From Streptomyces cinnamoneus (GTDB lineage: Bacteria > Actinomycetota > Actinomycetes > Streptomycetales > Streptomycetaceae): a DNA stretch of 64,000 nt. This document shows, in pieces, positions 18,090 through 26,729 of the stretch. The notes below the pieces were generated by a model. That model ran no database searches, was not told where the DNA came from, and saw nothing but the letters and a program-made list of their open reading frames with translations. Positions within the stretch are counted from its first letter, which is position 1. Each line of letters begins with the position of its first letter. Made by a program: the position numbers and the translations under genes. Location of the stretch: NCBI RefSeq assembly GCF_002939475.1, contig NZ_PKFQ01000001.1, forward strand, positions 3,593,001 through 3,657,000, in the 5' to 3' direction.

Positions 18090-18839
18090 GTGAACGCCGA
18101 CGGGATGGACGGCACGCTCCGGGCCCTCGCCAAGGCGGGCCCGGCCGTCCGTTCCTGGGTCCGTTCCTCTCCGGGCACGCACATCTACCTGCTGATCATC
18201 GGCATCAACAGTCTCGTCATTGCGGCCGCCAGCGAGGGTCTGGAGAGCTTCCTGCTGCACCGCACGAGCAGCAACATCCACGAGCTGAACAAGCACCCTT
18301 TGCAGTCGCTGCTCATCAGCGGCTTCTGGATAGCGAACCCGTCGTCGTTCCTGCTCTACGCGGTGCTCTTCCAGGTCTTCCACGCGAACGTCGAACGGTG
18401 GGCCGGCACCCTGCGCTGGCTGGTGACCGTCACCGTGGCGCACGTCGCGGCCACCCTGATCAGCCAGGAGGTCCTGCTGGCGGCGATCCAGAGCCATTCG
18501 GCGCCGCGCTCGATGAAGCACGTCGTCGACATCGGTGTCTCGTACGGGCTGGCCGGCGCCGCCGGCATCCTCACCTACCGGGTGCCCCGGCCCTGGCGCT
18601 GGCCCTACCTCGCCGGTGCGGTGCTCTTCTTCGCCGTGCCGCTGGTGACCGGCGGGACGTTCACCGACGTCGGCCACGCCATCGCCCTGCTGCTCGGGCT
18701 GGCCTGCGCGCCGCTGACGCACGGCCTGCCGACCTGGCGGTGGGGACCCCTGCGGATCCCCACCCGCGCGACCGGCGAGGTCAGCCGAACAGACGCTCCA
18801 GCACGACGGCGATCCCGTCCTCCTCGTTCGAGGCGGTGA
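18090..18839 (+). CDS. Rhomboid-like integral membrane protein
   Basis: About 249 residues and six hydrophobic segments with the order of rhomboid-like proteins (HIYLLIIGINSLVIAAAS; SSFLLYAVLFQVFHANVERW; LRWLVTVTVAHVAATLIS). A GYGASG-like serine motif typical of active rhomboid proteases is not seen (GVSYGLAGAAG is the nearest), so it may be inactive or only fold-related. TACCTT lies 6 nt before the GTG, which suggests a leaderless mRNA. The last 20 basic residues overlap the convergent HAD gene by 59 bp. Confidence 0.75.
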   Translation: MNADGMDGTLRALAKAGPAVRSWVRSSPGTHIYLLIIGINSLVIAAASEGLESFLLHRTSSNIHELNKHPLQSLLISGFWIANPSSFLLYAVLFQVFHANVERWAGTLRWLVTVTVAHVAATLISQEVLLAAIQSHSAPRSMKHVVDIGVSYGLAGAAGILTYRVPRPWRWPYLAGAVLFFAVPLVTGGTFTDVGHAIALLLGLACAPLTHGLPTWRWGPLRIPTRATGEVSRTDAPARRRSRPPRSRR

Positions 18840-19659
18840 CCTCGTCCGCGACGGCCTTCAGCGACTCGTGCGCGTTGGCCATGGCGACGCCGTGGGCCGC
18901 CCAGCCGAACATGGGGACGTCGTTCGGCATGTCCCCGAACGCGATCGTCTCCGCGGCCTTGATGCCCAGCCGCCGCGCGGCCAGCGAAAGGCCTGTGGCC
19001 TTGCTGAGCCCCAGCGGCAGCAGCTCGACGATGCCCGCTCCCGCCATCGTGACGTCCACCAGGCCGCCCGCGACCGTGCGGGCCACTTCGGCGAGGGCGT
19101 CGTCGTCCAGACCGGGGTGCTGGAGGTAGAGCTTGTTGAGGGGGGCCGCCCAGATCTCGCCCGGGTCGGTGATCGGTACGGCCGGGAGCGGGCCCTCCTG
19201 GACCCGGTAGCCCGGACCCACCAGGACGTCGCCCTCCAGGCCGTCCCGGCTCGCGGCGAGGAAGAGCGGGCCCACCTCGGCCTCGATCTTGGCCAGCGCC
19301 AGACCGGCGAGCTGCCGGTCGAGCGTGACGGACGTCAGCAGTCTGTTCTCACCGGCGTGGTAAACCTGTGCGCCCTGTCCGCAGACGGCGAGGCCGTCGT
19401 AGTCCAGCGCGTCGAGGATGTGCCGCGTCCAGGCGACGGTCCGGCCCGTGACGACGATGTGTGCGGCGCCCGCAGCCGTGGCCAGCCTCAGGGCGGCGCG
19501 CGTGCGCTCCGAGACGGACTCGTCGGAGCGCAGCAGTGTGCCGTCCAGGTCGGTCGCGATCAGGCGGTAGGGCAGCTGAAGCGCGTCGTGCACCGTGCCC
19601 TCCGCCTCGTCTTCCCCGCGGTCTGTCTGCGGGCCGGTGGCCGCGCGTGCGTCGCTCAC
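18781..19659 (-). CDS. HAD-superfamily Cof-type phosphatase (second copy)
   Basis: 292 residues, with motifs [17 protein letters not shown] (I), IVVTGR (II), a lysine in LSKATGL (III) and [15 protein letters not shown] (IV), the same set as the protein at 316-1200. Its GTG overlaps the serS stop in a GTGA arrangement, so it is translationally coupled to seryl-tRNA synthetase. The N-terminal 25 residues before the fold are acidic and poorly conserved in character. A house-cleaning phosphatase role is likely; the substrate is unknown. Confidence 0.88.
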   Translation of the reverse strand: MSDARAATGPQTDRGEDEAEGTVHDALQLPYRLIATDLDGTLLRSDESVSERTRAALRLATAAGAAHIVVTGRTVAWTRHILDALDYDGLAVCGQGAQVYHAGENRLLTSVTLDRQLAGLALAKIEAEVGPLFLAASRDGLEGDVLVGPGYRVQEGPLPAVPITDPGEIWAAPLNKLYLQHPGLDDDALAEVARTVAGGLVDVTMAGAGIVELLPLGLSKATGLSLAARRLGIKAAETIAFGDMPNDVPMFGWAAHGVAMANAHESLKAVADEVTASNEEDGIAVVLERLFG

Positions 19660-20933
19660 TTGCCGACGGGCTCCAGCAGCTCCCGCCCGCCCAGGTACGG
19701 GCGGAGCGCCTCGGGGACGCGCACGGAGCCGTCGGCCTGCTGGTGGTTCTCCAGCAGCGCCACGATCGTGCGCGGCACGGCGCAGAGCGTGCCGTTGAGC
19801 GTCGCCAGCGGCTTGACGTTCTTGCCCTCGCGCATCCGGATGGACAGGCGGCGGGCCTGGAACTCGTCGCAGTTGGACGTCGACGTCAGCTCGCGGTACT
19901 TGCCCTGGGTCGGGATCCACGCCTCGCAGTCGAACTTGCGCGAGGCCGAGGCGCCCAGGTCGCCCGTGGCCGTGTCGATGACCTGGAAGGGCAGCTCAAG
20001 GCTGGTCAGCCACTGCTTCTCCCACTCCAGCAGGCGCGCGTGCTCCGCCTCGGCGTCCTCCGGCGCGATGTACGAGAACATCTCGACCTTGTCGAACTGG
20101 TGGACGCGGAAGATGCCCCGGGTGTCCTTGCCGTACGTACCGGCCTCGCGGCGGAAGCAGGGCGAGAAGCCGGCGTACCGCAGCGGCAGCTGGTCCGCCT
20201 CGATGATCTCGTCCATGTGGTACGCGGCCAGCGGGACCTCGGACGTGCCGACCAGGTAGTAGTCGTCCTTGTCCAGGTAGTAGACGTCCTGCGACGCCTG
20301 GCCCAGGAAGCCGGTGCCCTCCATGGCGCGCGGCTTGACCAGCGCGGGGGTGAGCATCGGGGTGAAGCCGGCGGCGGAGGCCTGGGCGATGGCGGCGTTG
20401 ACGAGGGCGAGCTCCAGCAGCGCGCCGACACCCGTCAGGTAGTAGAAACGGGAGCCCGAGACCTTGGCGCCGCGCTCGACGTCGATCGCGCCGAGCGACT
20501 GGCCCAGCTCCAGGTGGTCCTTGGGCTCGAAGCCCTCGGCGGCGAAGTCGCGGGGGGTGCCCACGGTCTCCAGGACGACGAAGTCGTCCTCGCCGCCGCG
20601 CGGCACGTCCGGGTGGACGAGGTTGCCGATCCGCAGCAGCAGCTGCTGGGCCTCGGCGGCGGCCTCGTCCTGCTCGGCGTCGGCGGCCTTGACGGCGGCG
20701 GACAGCTCGCCGGCCTTCTTCAGCAGCTCGGCCTTCTCGTCGCCGGTGGCCTTGGGGATGAGCTTGCCGAGCGCCTTCTGCTCGGAACGCAGCTCGTCGA
20801 AGCGGACGCTGGACGACCTGCGCCGCTCGTCGGCGGAGAGCAGTGCGTCGACGATGTCGACGTCCTCTCCACGGGCGCGCTGGGACGCGCGCACACGGTC
20901 GGGGTCCTCACGGAGCAGGCGAAGGTCAATCAC
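19656..20933 (-). CDS. serS: Seryl-tRNA synthetase
   Basis: 425 residues, a normal length for bacterial SerRS. It opens [18 protein letters not shown], followed by the long antiparallel coiled coil (about 30-100, rich in Ala/Glu/Lys) that contacts the tRNA-Ser extra arm. Class II motif 2 is the [20 protein letters not shown] region and motif 3 lies in [17 protein letters not shown]. It charges tRNA-Ser; two such tRNAs occur at 43153 and 63472. GTG is the start; TAGCCT sits 6 nt upstream, so the mRNA may be leaderless. The DnaA-box region lies immediately upstream. Confidence 0.97.
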   Translation of the reverse strand: MIDLRLLREDPDRVRASQRARGEDVDIVDALLSADERRRSSSVRFDELRSEQKALGKLIPKATGDEKAELLKKAGELSAAVKAADAEQDEAAAEAQQLLLRIGNLVHPDVPRGGEDDFVVLETVGTPRDFAAEGFEPKDHLELGQSLGAIDVERGAKVSGSRFYYLTGVGALLELALVNAAIAQASAAGFTPMLTPALVKPRAMEGTGFLGQASQDVYYLDKDDYYLVGTSEVPLAAYHMDEIIEADQLPLRYAGFSPCFRREAGTYGKDTRGIFRVHQFDKVEMFSYIAPEDAEAEHARLLEWEKQWLTSLELPFQVIDTATGDLGASASRKFDCEAWIPTQGKYRELTSTSNCDEFQARRLSIRMREGKNVKPLATLNGTLCAVPRTIVALLENHQQADGSVRVPEALRPYLGGRELLEPVGK

Positions 20934-21566
20934 CCCACCAGGCTACCGTTGCGGGCTGCGATTGCTCGACGCGATATTCCTGTTTGCCGGGATTTGCCCC
21001 GTTCTGGGGTGAAGGGAAAAACTGTGAATCCCCGTGGGGGCGTCATCCGGGGGCGGTGGCCGGGCGGCGCGCAATCGTCCTTGGTGATCACCGGAATTTC
21101 CGGAAAGGGAGCATAGGGGATGGTGGGGCGGTCTCCTCGCGCCCTGAGCCTCCTTGGGGAAAGCGGGAGTTGGGCGCGGTTGTTGTCCACAGGACTCAGG
21201 GATTCCGGTTCTCTGTCCACAGGGTGTGTGCGAAATCTGTGGATGCTGGAATCGGTTCTTCCGTTTGTTCTGTCATTCTTCGGAGTTTCACCGGGCAAAC
21301 CTCTTCTGGCCACTCTTTAGGGTGGCAATCACTCCCTCGGAGGGGTTGTTCGAGGCTTTTCGGTGGACATGGAGTCGGCGACGGCCGACGGCGGCGCCTG
21401 TGGACGAGAGTGGCGGGTCGCCGGGGCGATTTGTCGACCTTGACCGATTCGTTGGCATTCTCGGCCCCCTGTCGACTCCCCTTTCTGTCGACTTATCCCC
21501 AGGTCGAGAACATCCTGTGGATAACTCTGTGGGTAACCGCGCCCAGCCGGCCCGGGACCGGCTCCC
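20934..21566. other. 633-bp gene-free region between pheA and serS
   Basis: No supportable open reading frame lies here, and the base composition is visibly less GC-rich than its flanks. It holds the serS promoter at its left end (TAGCCT at 20945-20940) and a cluster of DnaA-box-like sequences in its right half, listed separately. Confidence 0.75.
21183..21536. promoter_or_regulatory. DnaA-box cluster
   Basis: Sequences matching or close to the Streptomyces DnaA box (consensus TTGTCCACA): TTGTCCACA at 21183-21191 (+); CTGTCCACA at 21213-21221 (+); GCATCCACA at 21246-21238 (-); TCGTCCACA at 21407-21399 (-); TTATCCCCA at 21493-21501 (+); TTATCCACA at 21524-21516 (-), the E. coli consensus; TTACCCACA at 21536-21528 (-). 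Three further TGTCGAC near-boxes lie at 21432, 21470 and 21486. dnaA and dnaN are absent, so this is not oriC. It is more likely a DnaA-binding reservoir of the kind described in S. coelicolor as cluster D78. Confidence 0.75.
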
Positions 21567-22508
21567 TCAGGGCCGTCCGTCCTGGCAGCGGGCCAGCCAG
21601 TCGGCCGCCGCGACGAAGGCGTCGTCCGACGTCCCCGCCCGCTCCGAGGCCGTCGACAGGTCGTCCGGGTCAACACCCGCACGCGGATACGAACCCAGGA
21701 ACCGCACCTTCGGGCACGTCCGCTTCAGCCCCATCAGCGTCTCGCCCACCCGGCGGTCCGTGATGTGCCCTTCACAGTCCACGGAGAAGCAGTAGCGCCC
21801 CATGCCCTCGCCCGTCGGCCGCGACTCGATCCGCATCAGGTTCACCCCGCGCGCCGCGAATTCCTGGAGCAACTCCAGCAGCGCACCCGGGTGATCGTCC
21901 CCCAGCCACACCACCAGGGACGTCCGGTCCGCCCCCGTCCGGGCCGCGGGCCGCGCCGGACGGCCGGCCAGCACGAAGCGGGTCTCCGCGTTCCGCGCGT
22001 CGTGAATGTCCGTGACCAGCGGCTCCAGCCCGTACGTGGCAGCGGCGAACTCCCCCGCGAACGCGGCGTCGTAGCGGCCCTCGCGCACGAGCCGGGCGCC
22101 GTCCGCGTTGGACGCCGCCGACTCCCACACCGCGTCCGGCAGGTGTGCGGCCAGCCAGTTGCGCACCTGCGGCTGGGCGACGGGGTGCCCGGTCACCGTC
22201 TTGACGTCCGCCAGCGCCGTCCCGGGGCGGACCAGCAGCGCGAAGGCGATCGGCAGCACCACCTCGCGGTAGATCATCAGCGGTTCGCCGGTGGCGAGTT
22301 CGTCGAGGGTCGCGGTGACGCCGCCCTCCACCGAGTTCTCGATCGGCACGAGCGCGGCGGCGGCCTCGCCGTTGCGCACGGCGTCGAGGGCGGCGGGGAC
22401 GGAGACCTTGGGCACGAGCTGACGCGTGGCGGCTTCCGGGAGGGTGCGCAAGGCGGCTTCGGTGAAGGTGCCTTCGGGGCCGAGGTAGGTGTAGCAGGTG
22501 GCCGGCAT
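21567..22508 (-). CDS. pheA: Prephenate dehydratase
   Basis: 313 residues. The catalytic domain (about 1-185) opens YTYLGPEGTFTEAAL and includes ENSVEGGV and the ETRFVLAGR segment, whose TRF is the conserved catalytic and regulatory motif. A C-terminal ACT domain (about 200-280) contains GALLELLQEFAARGVNLMRIESRP, the phenylalanine-binding region that gives feedback inhibition. It converts prephenate to phenylpyruvate. There is no fused chorismate mutase, as usual in actinobacteria. The ATG at 22508 has a GGAGGAG site. Confidence 0.96.
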   Translation of the reverse strand: MPATCYTYLGPEGTFTEAALRTLPEAATRQLVPKVSVPAALDAVRNGEAAAALVPIENSVEGGVTATLDELATGEPLMIYREVVLPIAFALLVRPGTALADVKTVTGHPVAQPQVRNWLAAHLPDAVWESAASNADGARLVREGRYDAAFAGEFAAATYGLEPLVTDIHDARNAETRFVLAGRPARPAARTGADRTSLVVWLGDDHPGALLELLQEFAARGVNLMRIESRPTGEGMGRYCFSVDCEGHITDRRVGETLMGLKRTCPKVRFLGSYPRAGVDPDDLSTASERAGTSDDAFVAAADWLARCQDGRP

Positions 22509-22589
22509 CACGCGGTTCTCCTCCGGACGGCTGCGCCTGGTGGGGCTCGAACCGCCCACGATACGGGCTGTTCCCGCACCCCGCGGACG

Positions 22590-22626
22590 CCGCCGGACGG
22601 GCTGGAGGAACCAGCCCGTCCGGCGG
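22590..22626 (-). terminator. 16-bp perfect hairpin after the dtpA operon
   Basis: CCGCCGGACGGGCTGG at 22590-22605 pairs perfectly with 22611-22626 across a 5-nt loop AGGAA. It lies between the dtpA stop and the pheA start, both on the minus strand, and most likely ends the copper/peroxidase transcript. An attenuator role for pheA is an alternative, but no Phe-rich leader peptide was seen. Confidence 0.75.
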
Positions 22627-22639
22627 TGGGAAACACGTT

Positions 22640-22800
22640 CGGGAACAAGAAGTGGACCAACAGGAGAGGGCCCGGCCGAGGAGCACCCGGAAGAGACCGA
22701 AGATGCCCGGAAACGCACCCGGAGGACCCGGAAGCGCACCCGAAGGACTCGGGAGCGACCCCGAAGCACTCAGAAGAGAGCCCGGAAGGATTCACCGGAC
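22640..22800. repeat. Degenerate purine-rich repeat array downstream of dtpA
   Basis: A CCCGGA(A/G) core recurs about every 12-18 bp through this stretch (for example near 22688, 22709, 22721, 22730, 22785). All frames give low-complexity Arg/Lys or Ser/Gly peptides, so I regard it as non-coding. With the hairpin it fills the 306-bp gap between dtpA and pheA. Confidence 0.45.
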
Positions 22801-22814
22801 CGGGCACGGCCCCG

Positions 22815-24260
22815 TCAGTCCTCCAGCAGCCGCTGCCCCACGTACTCGCCCTTCTCGCACCCGCCCGGCACCGCGTACAGCCCGCTCGCCTCGTGGCGCA
22901 GGAAGCGCGACAGCCCGTCGCCCCGGTCCAGCTTCCGCTGCACGGGGACGAAGCCCTTCATCGGGTCGGCCTGCCAGGCGATGAAGAGGAGCCCCGCGTC
23001 CGGAGCGCCGTCGTCGCGGAAACCGTCGTGGTAGGAGAACGCCCGGCGCAGCATCGCCGCACCGCGGTTGGTCGCCGGGGACGCCACCCGGATGTGGGCG
23101 TCGCCGGCGATGGCCAGCGCGCCGTCCCGGTCGACCTTGTCGAGGTCCACCGGCGTCGTCTCCGTACCGCCGGACAGCGGGGCGCCGTCCGACTGGCGGC
23201 GGCCGATCACCTTCTCCTGTCGCTCCAGCGACAGGTGGTCCCAGGTGTCGAGCAGCATCCGGATGCGCCGCACGACGGCGTACGAGCCGCCGGCCATCCA
23301 CGCGTCGGCGCCCTTGTGGTCCTCCGGCACGAACACGCGGTCGGCGAAGTCGGCGTCCGAGGGCTTCGGGTTGTTCGTGCCGTCGATCTGGCCCATCAGG
23401 TTGCGGCCGGTCATCGGGTGGGCGGTCGCGCCCGGCGTGCGGTTGAAGCCGTTCATCTGCCAGCGCAGGCGGGCCGTATCGCCCGCCTTCTTCTGGAGCA
23501 GGCGGAGGGCGTGGAAGGCCACGAGGGCGTCGTCGGCGCCGATCTGGACCCACAGGTCGCCCTCGCTGCGCCTGGCGTCGAGCGCGTCACCGGTGAAGGC
23601 GGGCAGCGGCTCCAGGGCGGCGGGCCGCTTGTCGGCCAGGCCGGTCCGGTCGAAGAAGCTGCGGCCGAAACCGAAGGTGACGGTCAGGGACGACGGTCCC
23701 GCGTCGAGCGCGACGCCCGACGTGTCGTCCTGGGCCTGCCGGCCCGCCATCATGTCCGCCGCGATCGCCGACCAGCGGCGCAGCAGTGCCGCCGCGGCCC
23801 TGCGGTCGGTGCCGGGCGCGAGGTCGAAGGCGGCCAGGTGGCCGTGCGCCTGGGCGGGCTGGACGATGCCCGCCTGGTGGGCACCGTGGAAGGGCGCGCT
23901 GGCCGACCCGAGGGAGGTGAGGGGCTCGGGCCTGCCGCGTACCGCCGCGGCTCCGGCGGCCCCCGCGCCCGCGCCCACGACGAGCGCGCCCGCGCCCGCG
24001 GCCCCGGCGGTGCCCAGCAGCCGTCGCCGGGAGACGACCGTGGTGCCGCCCGGCAGGGCGGCGGCCCGGTCGCCCGAGGCGTCGGTGGTGCCGGCGCCGC
24101 CGGCCGCGAGGCTGCGGGAAGAGGCGCGCGAGCCGTGGGGGCCGGTCTTGCCCGCCCGTTCGCCGGAGGTGGCCGGGGAGCCCTTGCCGGAGTTCCGCCC
24201 GGAGCCGCCCGTGTTCTTGCCGGAGTTCGCGTCGGACGCGGTGTCAGTCGTGTCAGCCAT
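22815..24260 (-). CDS. dtpA: Tat-exported dye-decolorizing heme peroxidase
   Basis: 481 residues. A twin-arginine signal occurs at 77-82 (SRRRLL) followed by a hydrophobic Ala/Gly stretch, so it is folded before export. The DyP signature GxxDG is GQIDG (290-294, distal Asp293); the proximal heme-ligand His389 is in GDAHIRVASP and a distal Arg lies in MLRRAFSY. DyP enzymes oxidise substrates with H2O2. The 76 residues before the twin arginines are unusually long and Ser/Gly-rich. It starts in a TGATG overlap with copCD. In S. lividans the equivalent protein works with Sco, ECuC and GlxA in copper-dependent development. Confidence 0.94.
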   Translation of the reverse strand: MADTTDTASDANSGKNTGGSGRNSGKGSPATSGERAGKTGPHGSRASSRSLAAGGAGTTDASGDRAAALPGGTTVVSRRRLLGTAGAAGAGALVVGAGAGAAGAAAVRGRPEPLTSLGSASAPFHGAHQAGIVQPAQAHGHLAAFDLAPGTDRRAAAALLRRWSAIAADMMAGRQAQDDTSGVALDAGPSSLTVTFGFGRSFFDRTGLADKRPAALEPLPAFTGDALDARRSEGDLWVQIGADDALVAFHALRLLQKKAGDTARLRWQMNGFNRTPGATAHPMTGRNLMGQIDGTNNPKPSDADFADRVFVPEDHKGADAWMAGGSYAVVRRIRMLLDTWDHLSLERQEKVIGRRQSDGAPLSGGTETTPVDLDKVDRDGALAIAGDAHIRVASPATNRGAAMLRRAFSYHDGFRDDGAPDAGLLFIAWQADPMKGFVPVQRKLDRGDGLSRFLRHEASGLYAVPGGCEKGEYVGQRLLED

Positions 24261-26224
24261 CAGGTGATCTTCACGTTCTCGATCTCGGTGACCTGGTCGA
24301 TGTCCGAGGTCCGTACGGTCAGGGACAGCTGCCAGTCACCGGCCATGGGCAGCCGGAATCCCGTGGCCTGCCACTGTCCAGGGGACTGACGTCGGAGCGC
24401 GGCCCGCAGGGGGCCGATCTCGTTCTCCCTCTCGGTCAAGGAAAGTGTCAGCTCGGGTACGTCCACCGGCCGCCCGGAAGCGTCCGTGAGGGTGACGGTG
24501 ACGGTGTTGCCGCCGGAACGCGCCGGGTCGATGACGACCCGGGCGGTGCCCCGGCCGTTCGCCCCGCCTGTGTCGTAGGCGATCCGCACCTCGGCCGGAC
24601 CGCCGGCCGAGGGCGCCGCGGACTTCCCCGCGGCCTGCCGCTGTTCGGTCTCGGCGCGGCCCGGCTGGGTGCTCGTGAGCAGGGTGGTGACGGCGAGCAC
24701 GACGACCGCCACGGCGGTCTCGGCCAGCACCGAGCGGCGCAGGCCCGTGCGCACCCCGTCCGCGTCCCGCTCGCGCCGCCCGGCGGCCCGGTCCAACGCC
24801 GCCTGCTGCCGCGCGAGCTGCGCGGCCCGGACGGGGTCCGCGGCCTTTCCGGCCCCCGTCCCGCCCGCCGCCGCCGTGGCCTTCCGCGGCTGCCGGCCGG
24901 GCTGCCGCCGGGTCGCCGAGGCGTCCGTGAGCCGCCCCGTCCAGCGCCGGGAGAAGAACGCGAGGGCCACCAGGGCGGCCACCAGCACCGCCTTGATCAG
25001 CAGCAGCCGCCCGTACTCCGTGCCCGTCAGCGCGCCCCACGAGCCCACCTGCCGCCAGGACTGGTAGACGCCGGTCACGACCAGGACGCACACCGAGGCG
25101 AAGGCGAGCCGGGAGAAGCGCTCGACCGCCGACCGCCGCACCGGCACCCCGGACCACAGCGTGGCCAGCAGCGCGGCGAGGCCGCCCAGCCACACCGCCA
25201 CGGCCAGCAGGTGCGCCACGTCGGCCGGCATCGCCAGCCACGGCTGGAGGCCCGCCGACGCGTGCTCGGCCATCGCCCAGGTGGCCGCGAGGCCGCCCGC
25301 GACGACCGCGCCCCCGGCGCCGAGCCCGTACGCGACGCCCCGCCGCGGCGCGTCCGGGCCGTCGGCGCGGCCGCGCGGCGCGGCGTCCTCCCGGGCGTAC
25401 GTACCGAACAGCACCGCCAGGAAGACCGCCGCCGCGCTCAGCAGCAGCAGCCGCGACAGCAGGGCCGCGCCCGGCTTGGTGGACAGCACGTCGCCGAGCA
25501 GCGACAGGTCCGCGACGGAGCCGAGGCCCTTGCCGCTCGTGTAGGCGCCGCGCAGCAGCAACAGCAGGGTCGTCGAGACGAACAGCCCGACCCAGCCGCC
25601 CACCGCGACGCGCTGCACCGGGCGCGACGAGCGGCAGACGCCCGCGAAGACGCAGCCGCCCACGAGCAGCACGAAGCCGGCGTAGGCGGCGTAGCGCCCG
25701 ATGTCGTAGAAGGTCTCGACGGCGGGGTCGATCTCGGTGGCCGCCGACTTCACGGTCACGGTGGTCTTCGACGGCGCGCCGACGGAGAAGGTGAAGGCCC
25801 CGGCCACCGGGTGGCTGTCCGCCGAGACGGCCTGCCAGGCCACCGTGTACGTGCCGTCGGCGAGGCCCGTCCGCAGCGCGACGGCCGCCGAGTCGGACCT
25901 GCCGTCGACGTGCGCGGGCCTGCCCTCGTCGACGCGCCCGCCGCGCGGGTCCAGGACGCGCACCGAGTCGGGGCTCAGCAGCACGCCCTCGGAGAACGTG
26001 AGGGTGACCCGGCCCGGCGCGGACGGCAGCACCGAGCCGTCGGCCGGGTCGGTGGCCGTCAGCGCGGCGTGCGCCGACGCCGTGCCCGCGCCGAGCGTGA
26101 GCGTGCACAGCAGCGCGGCGAGGAGGGCGCCGAGCAGCGTCGGCACCCGTCTGGCGGTGCCCCGGACGGCGGCCCGTCCGGCCGTGGCCCGCGGGGCGGT
26201 CCGTCGTCCGGTGGTCGGGGTCAT
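24260..26224 (-). CDS. copCD: CopC-CopD fusion copper protein
   Basis: 654 residues. A signal peptide (1-51) ends ASA, so the mature protein starts HAALTATDPADGS, the His-first CopC copper site. The CopC domain spans roughly 52-150 with the second His in SADSHPVAG. About eight membrane helices of the CopD part follow (roughly 175-430), then a cytoplasmic Ala/Lys/Arg loop, one more helix (AETAVAVVVLAVTTLL) and a C-terminal extracytoplasmic beta domain of about 120 residues (YtkA-like in character). It probably moves copper across or at the membrane. It lies between ecuC and dtpA in the operon. Confidence 0.92.
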   Translation of the reverse strand: MTPTTGRRTAPRATAGRAAVRGTARRVPTLLGALLAALLCTLTLGAGTASAHAALTATDPADGSVLPSAPGRVTLTFSEGVLLSPDSVRVLDPRGGRVDEGRPAHVDGRSDSAAVALRTGLADGTYTVAWQAVSADSHPVAGAFTFSVGAPSKTTVTVKSAATEIDPAVETFYDIGRYAAYAGFVLLVGGCVFAGVCRSSRPVQRVAVGGWVGLFVSTTLLLLLRGAYTSGKGLGSVADLSLLGDVLSTKPGAALLSRLLLLSAAAVFLAVLFGTYAREDAAPRGRADGPDAPRRGVAYGLGAGGAVVAGGLAATWAMAEHASAGLQPWLAMPADVAHLLAVAVWLGGLAALLATLWSGVPVRRSAVERFSRLAFASVCVLVVTGVYQSWRQVGSWGALTGTEYGRLLLIKAVLVAALVALAFFSRRWTGRLTDASATRRQPGRQPRKATAAAGGTGAGKAADPVRAAQLARQQAALDRAAGRRERDADGVRTGLRRSVLAETAVAVVVLAVTTLLTSTQPGRAETEQRQAAGKSAAPSAGGPAEVRIAYDTGGANGRGTARVVIDPARSGGNTVTVTLTDASGRPVDVPELTLSLTERENEIGPLRAALRRQSPGQWQATGFRLPMAGDWQLSLTVRTSDIDQVTEIENVKIT

Positions 26225-26231
26225 GGCGGCG

Positions 26232-26729
26232 TCAGTCCTTGGGGGACGGGGGCCGGTAGGAGGCGGACTCGACCGGCACCTGGATCTTGATGGGCGCCGA
26301 CGTGGCGAAGTGCAGGGTGAACTCGACCTTCTCGCCCGTCTTCGGCAGGTGGTCGAGCTTGCCCAGCATCAGGTGGCTGCCGCCGCGCGCGAGCGAGAGC
26401 TCGCCCTTCGCGGGCACCTCCAGCTTCTGCGCGTGCTTCATCTGCGAGCCCTCGGTGGTGTGCATGGTCACGTCGGGCGAGAGCGGGCTGGTGACCCCGG
26501 TGAGTTGGTCGGCCTTGCCGCCGTCGTTCTTGACGGTGAAGTAGGCGGCCGCCATGTCCGCCATCGCCGGCTGCGGCAGATAGGCGCCGCTGACCGACAG
26601 TTCGGCCTTGTCGGACGTCCCCGAGCCCGAGTCGCAGCCGGTGACCAGGAGCAGCGCCCCGGCGACGGCGAGCGGAAGGGCGGCGGCGGTGATGACGGTG
26701 GCCTTGCCCATCGTCCTGGCGCGCGTCAC
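26232..26729 (-). CDS. ecuC: PCuAC-type extracytoplasmic copper chaperone lipoprotein
   Basis: 165 residues. The N-terminal signal ends in the lipobox LVTGC. The PCuAC copper motif is present: Met-His in VTMHTTEGSQMKHAQ and the distal pair in GGSHLMLGKL, matching the H(M)X10MX21HXM pattern. It binds Cu(I) outside the membrane and hands it to Sco or cupro-oxidases. It overlaps sco by 4 bp upstream and precedes copCD by 7 bp, so the genes form a tight operon. The name follows the S. lividans protein ECuC. Confidence 0.92.
   Translation of the reverse strand: MTRARTMGKATVITAAALPLAVAGALLLVTGCDSGSGTSDKAELSVSGAYLPQPAMADMAAAYFTVKNDGGKADQLTGVTSPLSPDVTMHTTEGSQMKHAQKLEVPAKGELSLARGGSHLMLGKLDHLPKTGEKVEFTLHFATSAPIKIQVPVESASYRPPSPKD

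Noticed and set aside
21183..21536. Chromosomal origin of replication (oriC)
   Set aside because: dnaA, dnaN and gyrB are absent and the number of boxes is well below the roughly 19 of Streptomyces oriC.
22530..22556. tRNA T-arm-like string (GGTTCGAGCCCC on the minus strand) before pheA
   Set aside because: No matching 5-bp stem, acceptor or anticodon arm around it; geometry does not fit a tRNA.
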